Assembly (NCBI GenBank): GCA_043718065.1
Contig: JAYSWJ010000213.1
Coordinates: 1-8,790 of the forward strand
Length of the DNA stretch: 8,790 nucleotides
DNA from: JAAFIP01 sp043718065
GTDB lineage: Bacteria; Pseudomonadota; Gammaproteobacteria; Burkholderiales; Burkholderiaceae_C
Reading direction: 5' to 3'
The notes under the pieces are model-generated. The model worked only from the letters and a program-made list of their open reading frames with translations. It did no database searches and had not been told where the DNA came from. The position numbers and the translations under genes were made by a program. This document shows, in pieces, positions 5,794 to 8,790 of this stretch; within the stretch, counting starts at the first letter, position 1; the number at the start of each line of letters is the position of its first letter.

Positions 5794-5867
5794 AGTGAGA
5801 TAGCGTATACCAACTGCCTTCATACTGGGGTACCAGAAATCAGGCGGTCGGCATACGCTATCTCACT
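5794..5867. repeat. 74-nt near-perfect hairpin palindrome
   Basis: The outer 15 bases AGTGAGATAGCGTAT (5794-5808) are perfectly repeated in inverse orientation at 5853-5867. Pairing continues inward from 5810 to 5819 against 5842-5851 with two A-C mismatches and one G-U pair, giving about 26 stem positions. The loop holds a second small stem, CTGG (5825-5828) with CCAG (5833-5836). No T-run follows on either strand, so it is not a normal terminator. A GTAG tetramer at 5781-5784 recalls REP-type elements, but the spacing to the stem is not standard. It could be a REP/MITE-type repeat or a stable non-coding structure. Confidence 0.7.
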
Positions 5868-5877
5868 TGCAACCAAA

Positions 5878-5930
5878 GTAGCCCGCTACCGGTAGTCCTC
5901 GGAAATATTGCGCCAAAGCTACGGGTAGTC
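5878..5930. repeat. short GTAG/CTAC palindromes and 13-bp direct repeat
   Basis: GTAGC (5878-5882) and GCTAC (5885-5889) form a small inverted repeat that runs into the perfect 10-bp palindrome CTACCGGTAG (5886-5895). The 13-mer GCTACCGGTAGTC (5885-5897) recurs with one mismatch as GCTACGGGTAGTC at 5918-5930, 33 bases further on. The stretch lies directly between two larger palindromes, supporting one composite repetitive element. Confidence 0.5.
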
Positions 5931-5936
5931 ACAAGA

Positions 5937-6023
5937 GCATTTGGGGTCAGATCAAAATTCAGGAAGATTCTGCACCCGGCGCGACACCAAACCAGAACGA
6001 AATTTTGCTCTGACCTCAATTGC
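5937..6023. repeat. long imperfect inverted repeat (GGGGTCAGA type)
   Basis: Bases 5937-5959 pair with 6001-6023 over 23 positions with three non-Watson-Crick positions, around a 41-base loop. The core reads GGGGTCAGATCAAAATT on the left, and the complement of AATTTTGCTCTGACCTC on the right. From memory, GGGGTCAGA-type arms often flank REP-associated (IS200-like) transposase genes in proteobacteria. No transposase is encoded here, so this would be a solo or miniature copy. The inverted repeat is seen; the mobile origin is inference. Confidence 0.55.
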
Positions 6024-6365
6024 ATCTCTCCTTAGCACGGGCTGTTTAAAACAACGCCAATCGCCACCAGTGCCCTGACCGACGCGCGGGCTGCTAAAAC
6101 CAAGCAAAGAACAATGTGACGAGTCGGGTCCGTCTCGATGAAAAATACTACGCCAGGCTCGCGTTGTTCAAGCTAGCAAAAAAACACCTTGATTCACGCG
6201 TGTTTTCGGAGTTTTTTTGCAGCGAGATGCCCGGCTCGAGTCCAACTCTCCGATGCGCACGCTAACCCAGCAACCAACCCAGTGCATACAACACAAAATT
6301 TAAGAAGGAAACAAGCCATAAAGCCCGTTAATACTGCTCAACCAGCTATGAAATTAATAGTAATT
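6024..6365. other. gene-free stretch downstream of the lig operon
   Basis: No credible coding sequence was found on either strand. ORFs here lack an SD, have poor composition and cross inverted repeats. A weak direct repeat CGGGCTG-YT-N-AAAAC occurs near 6038 and 6087. With 5697-6023, the whole gene-free interval is about 670 bases, the longest in the window, and looks like accumulated repeat-element debris together with the 3' region of the lig operon. Confidence 0.5.
6176..6220 (-). terminator. weak T-rich hairpin, possible lig operon terminator
   Basis: GCAAAAAAAC (6176-6185) is perfectly inverted as GTTTTTTTGC (6211-6220). An alternative minus-strand pairing, AAAACAC with GTGTTTT followed by TTTGC, would give a hairpin with a U-run. 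The inner palindrome CACGCGTG lies at 6195-6202. It is about 150 bases beyond the ligC stop, and nothing closer looks like an intrinsic terminator. The stem is mostly A-T, so it is a weak candidate, possibly active on both strands. Confidence 0.3.
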
Positions 6366-7319
6366 CTAGGCTAACAGTCGCAGCTCAAGATCATGCAGCA
6401 CTTTATAGCAAGGCAGCACTTTAGCTACACTGCTGTTAGGCTCACGCCCTTGTGCAATAGCCGCAAAAAACTCGCGATCTTGCAGCTCAATACCGTTCAT
6501 AGACACATCTACCTGGCTAACGTCTATCTTCTCGTCTTTGCCATTAAATAAATCGTCGTAGCGCGCCAGATAAGTTGCCGTATCACCAATGTAGCGAAAG
6601 TAAGTGCCCAGAGGCCCATCATTGTTAAAGCTCAAACTCAAAGTACAAATCGCACCATTGGCCGTTTGCAGCTGAATGCTCATGTCCATCGCAATACCCA
6701 AAGTGGGGTGAATCGGCCCCTGCACCGCATTGGCTTTGACAACGGGCGATCCACACTGGTAAGCAAACAAATCTACCGTATGCGCAGCATGGTGCCACAG
6801 CAAATGGTCGGTCCAACTGCGCACTTGGCCCAGCGCATTCATGTTGGTGCGGCGAAAAAAGTAGGTTTGCACATCCATCTGCTGCACATTGAACTTTCCC
6901 GACTCAATCTGCTGGTGCACATACTGGTGGCTGGGATTAAAACGGCGGGTATGGCCGCACATCGCTACCAAACCAGTTTGTCTTTGCATAGCCACCACGG
7001 CTTGCGCACTAGCCCAGCTGTCTGCTAACGGAATTTCTACCTGCACATGCTTGCCCGCTTGCATGCACGCCATAGCTTGTGCAGCGTGCATTTGCGTGGG
7101 GGTGCACAAGATGACAGCGTCAACTTCTTTTAACGCCAGGCTGTCAGATAAATCGGTGGTGACATGACCAATACCGTATTTAGCGGCCACTTCTTTGGTC
7201 TTGTCTAAGTCTCGGCTAACAAGCGACACTACTTCTACACCTTCGATATTTTTAATACCTTCGATGTGTTTAATACCAAAAGCGCCTGCGCCTGCCAAGG
7301 CTACTTTAATCGTCTTCAT
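6366..7319 (-). CDS. ligC: 4-carboxy-2-hydroxymuconate-6-semialdehyde dehydrogenase
   Basis: This is the third step enzyme of protocatechuate 4,5-cleavage (LigC/PmdC). It oxidises the hemiacetal form of the ring-cleavage product with NADP+ to 2-pyrone-4,6-dicarboxylate. The 317-residue protein is a Gfo/Idh/MocA-type oxidoreductase with the nucleotide-binding motif GAGAFG (10-15), CTPTQMHAAQA (72-82), VEIPLADSW (94-102), GHTRRFNPSHQY (122-133) and SWTDHLLWHHAAHTVDLF (168-185). Most family members have Lys in the EKP motif; here it is Glu-Ile-Pro, which as I recall is normal for LigC. The C-terminal SMNGIELQDREF is also characteristic. The ATG overlaps the ligB stop as ATGA (7316-7319), indicating translational coupling. 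It is the last gene of the operon, and its stop is followed by repeat-rich DNA without a strong terminator. Confidence 0.95.
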   Translation of the reverse strand: MKTIKVALAGAGAFGIKHIEGIKNIEGVEVVSLVSRDLDKTKEVAAKYGIGHVTTDLSDSLALKEVDAVILCTPTQMHAAQAMACMQAGKHVQVEIPLADSWASAQAVVAMQRQTGLVAMCGHTRRFNPSHQYVHQQIESGKFNVQQMDVQTYFFRRTNMNALGQVRSWTDHLLWHHAAHTVDLFAYQCGSPVVKANAVQGPIHPTLGIAMDMSIQLQTANGAICTLSLSFNNDGPLGTYFRYIGDTATYLARYDDLFNGKDEKIDVSQVDVSMNGIELQDREFFAAIAQGREPNSSVAKVLPCYKVLHDLELRLLA

Positions 7320-8173
7320 AAAGGGTTCTCTAAAATCAAATGCCCCACCGCCGTGTTCGACGCGGGTACGTGGTAGAAGCGGTGCACAACTTTAGGCGCT
7401 TTGCCGCCGTTTAAATCAGCCATAGCGCCGCGTGCGGTGAGCCACATCACCAGCTCGATGCCTTCACTACCCGCCTCGCGCACGTAGTCGATGTGCGGCA
7501 TCGCAGCTTGCTGCTCGGGGTATGCAATCATGGTGTCCATGAAGGCAGCGTCAAATGCTTTGTTGATCAAGCCTGCACGCGGGCCTTGTAGCTGGTGGCT
7601 CATGCCGCCTGTACCCCAGATGTGCACGTTAAGGTCTTTGTCAAACGACTCTACCGCTTTGCGAATAGCTTTGCCTAAATTAAGGCAGCGCTTGCCGGAG
7701 GGCACAGGGTATTGCACCACGTTAATCGCAATGGGTATCACCGGGCACGGCCATGCATCGGGTTGGCCGCACATCAGCGACAGCGGCACGGTCAGCCCAT
7801 GGTCTACATCCATTTTATTGACGATGGTAATGTCAAAGTCGTCTTGAATGACCGACTGCGTAATGTGCGCTGCCAACTCGGGATGGCCGATCACTTTAGG
7901 CACCGGGCGCGGGCCCCAGCCTTCGTCGGCTACCGCGTATTCTGCGGCGCAGCCGATAGCAAAGGTGGGAATCATCTCTAGGCTGAATGCGGTGGCGTGG
8001 TCGTTAAATACCAGCAAGATGACATCGGGTGGGTTGTCCTGCAACCATTGCTTAGAAAATTCGTACCCCTTAAACAGCGGTTGCCAATAAGGCTCATGCG
8101 TTTTGCCCAAGTCCATTGCTGCGCCTATAGCAGGTACATGCGAGGTAAATACGCTGGCGGTGATGCGTGCCAT
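7316..8173 (-). CDS. ligB: protocatechuate 4,5-dioxygenase, beta (catalytic) subunit
   Basis: LigB/PmdB is the Fe(II)-containing subunit of the class III extradiol dioxygenase that cleaves protocatechuate between C4 and C5. In this 285-residue protein the expected metal ligands are visible: His12 in TSHVP, His59 in FNDHATAF and Glu240 in GSEGIELVMW. The likely catalytic base is His193 in GTGGMSHQLQGPRAG. These match Sphingobium LigB His12, His61, Glu242 and His195 with a constant offset of two. DHGLTVPL (124-131) is another family motif. The start is 2 bases after the ligA stop; only a loose purine run (AGAGAAAAGAA) precedes it, so translation probably depends on ligA. It works as a heteromer with LigA in the cytoplasm. 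Confidence 0.96.
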   Translation of the reverse strand: MARITASVFTSHVPAIGAAMDLGKTHEPYWQPLFKGYEFSKQWLQDNPPDVILLVFNDHATAFSLEMIPTFAIGCAAEYAVADEGWGPRPVPKVIGHPELAAHITQSVIQDDFDITIVNKMDVDHGLTVPLSLMCGQPDAWPCPVIPIAINVVQYPVPSGKRCLNLGKAIRKAVESFDKDLNVHIWGTGGMSHQLQGPRAGLINKAFDAAFMDTMIAYPEQQAAMPHIDYVREAGSEGIELVMWLTARGAMADLNGGKAPKVVHRFYHVPASNTAVGHLILENPL

Positions 8174-8175
8174 GT

Positions 8176-8616
8176 TTAGTTCTTTTCTCTGTGTGCTTGG
8201 CCTTGCGGTTGGCGATGGGCTTGTGCCGTACCGCCCTCGCCTACTACGCGGTTGCCTTCAATTGCCCGGCCACCGGCGATCATCATGTTGCGGTACTCGT
8301 CCTCGGTCATACCTGTCATGCTGCCTGCCATTTGCTGAAAGCTTTTGCCATGTGTGGCACCCAGCTTGGCTAGAAAATAAATGTTGCCACCCAGCTTGAT
8401 AGCTTGGTTTAAATCCACCGCCAGCACAGCCTGTTTTTGCTCTTCAGTCATCGGCCATTCGTCAACATAGGCGCGCTGGTCCGCTTTGAAGCGTTCGCGA
8501 TTCTCGGCTTTCATCAGGCTCATGCAAAACTGGTTCAGATGAAAGCCCTTGCGAGATTCGTCCATGTCAAACAGCGTCGTGCCAGGCACATCAAGGTAAG
8601 GCTTATCTAGGGACAT
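8176..8616 (-). CDS. ligA: protocatechuate 4,5-dioxygenase, alpha subunit
   Basis: LigA/PmdA is the small helical subunit that caps the LigB active site. The 146-residue length is close to the 139 residues of Sphingobium LigA. Recognisable stretches are PGTTLFDMDESRKGFHLNQF (11-30), FKADQRAYVDEW (43-54), GGNIYFLAKLGATHGKSFQ (77-95) and the MTEDEYRNMMIAGGR helix (103-117). The Gln/His-rich tail after about residue 125 is variable in the family. The ATG at 8616 has GGAAAG a few bases upstream and lies within the 3' end of the PDC-hydrolase gene, with a 10-base overlap (8607-8616). The tight packing with ligB and ligC points to one mRNA. Confidence 0.95.
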   Translation of the reverse strand: MSLDKPYLDVPGTTLFDMDESRKGFHLNQFCMSLMKAENRERFKADQRAYVDEWPMTEEQKQAVLAVDLNQAIKLGGNIYFLAKLGATHGKSFQQMAGSMTGMTEDEYRNMMIAGGRAIEGNRVVGEGGTAQAHRQPQGQAHREKN

Positions 8617-8790
8617 TCATCTTTCCAATACAACTGAGTAGAATTGTCCACCAATAGCTTGTGTTTCAGTTCTTGGGTCACCGCGATGTGCGGGATAAAG
8701 TCTACCAGCAGGCCGTCATCGGGCATGTGGTCTTTCAGGTTGGGGTGCGGCCAATCGGTGCCCCACAGCACGCGGTCTGGGAAGGTTTCA
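8607..8790 (-). CDS. ligI: 2-pyrone-4,6-dicarboxylate hydrolase, C-terminal part
   Basis: Only the last 60 residues are in the window; the 5' part lies beyond the right edge. The visible part begins FPDRVLWGTDWPHPN, the conserved metal-site/active-site segment of amidohydrolase_2 proteins with the key Asp, and continues through HMPDDGLLVDFIPHIA to the tail LLVDNSTQLYW. This matches LigI/PmdD, which opens the PDC lactone to 4-carboxy-2-hydroxymuconate/4-oxalomesaconate, the step after LigC. Other amidohydrolase_2 enzymes share the WGTDWPH motif, but the neighbours make PDC hydrolase much the best reading. The stop at 8609-8607 lies inside the ligA start region, so the two are translationally coupled. 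The order ligI-ligA-ligB-ligC matches the pmdDABC order of Comamonas. Confidence 0.92.
   Translation of the reverse strand, partial: ETFPDRVLWGTDWPHPNLKDHMPDDGLLVDFIPHIAVTQELKHKLLVDNSTQLYWKDECP

Noticed and set aside
5794..5867. Integron attC site
   Set aside because: The palindrome lacks the conserved R and L box core sequences (GTTRRRY-type), and there is no cassette gene or integrase.
5858..6025. 55-residue minus-strand ORF with AGGAG just before its ATG
   Set aside because: It runs across both arms of the 5937-6023 inverted repeat and ends in the 74-nt hairpin. The SD is only two or three bases from the ATG, and the composition is not protein-like, so it looks like a chance ORF over repeats.
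6189..6374. 61-residue plus-strand ORF antisense to the end of ligC
   Set aside because: It starts with TTG, has no SD and has no recognisable sequence; it begins inside a hairpin and has poor codon use.

Overview
The window looks like a chromosomal segment of a betaproteobacterium, most likely Burkholderiales/Comamonadaceae. The main reason is the right-hand operon, which has the gene order PDC hydrolase - LigA - LigB - LigC known for the protocatechuate 4,5-cleavage (pmd/lig) cluster of Comamonas-type bacteria. Moderate GC and close gene packing fit this. The assignment rests on recognised protein families, not on a database search.

Layout from left to right. (1) Positions 1-60 hold the first three codons of a minus-strand gene that leaves the window. 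Its Shine-Dalgarno (SD) sequence lies inside a possible SD-sequestering RNA structure. (2) 108-314 is a small unrecognised plus-strand ORF. (3) 348-408 holds a strong minus-strand intrinsic terminator preceded by a C-rich anti-SD stretch, either a small-RNA candidate or the 3' end of the next gene's mRNA. (4) 516-1595 encodes an unrecognised lipoprotein. Upstream of it are two promoter-like sites and a 28-residue membrane-peptide ORF with its own SD. (5) 2012-4194 is a two-gene minus-strand operon: an acetylpolyamine-amidohydrolase/histone-deacetylase-family enzyme followed, with a 13-base overlap, by an LhgO-like FAD oxidoreductase. (6) 4195-4432 is a divergent intergenic region with 2.5 copies of an exact 21-bp repeat. 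It leads to an exported, methionine-rich DUF305 protein (4433-4840). (7) 4848-5696, convergent with it, encodes an N-formylglutamate amidohydrolase. (8) 5697-6365 has no credible gene but contains several inverted and direct repeats that resemble a palindromic-element cluster. (9) 6366-8790 is the lig/pmd operon on the minus strand: ligI (3' end only), ligA, ligB, ligC.

How the genes work together. LigAB opens the ring of protocatechuate between C4 and C5. LigC oxidises the resulting semialdehyde to 2-pyrone-4,6-dicarboxylate (PDC). LigI hydrolyses PDC toward the TCA cycle. The overlaps (10 and 4 bases) and the 2-base gap indicate translational coupling. The amidohydrolase/oxidoreductase pair and the formylglutamate hydrolase look like separate amino-acid or amine catabolic genes. 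Nothing in the window links them directly to the aromatic pathway.

I found no rRNA, tRNA, CRISPR array, intact transposase or phage gene. The least explained parts are the 348-480 RNA candidate, the structured leader at the left edge, the 28-residue peptide, the 21-bp iterated repeat and the 5794-6023 palindromes. None is proven to be a functional system.
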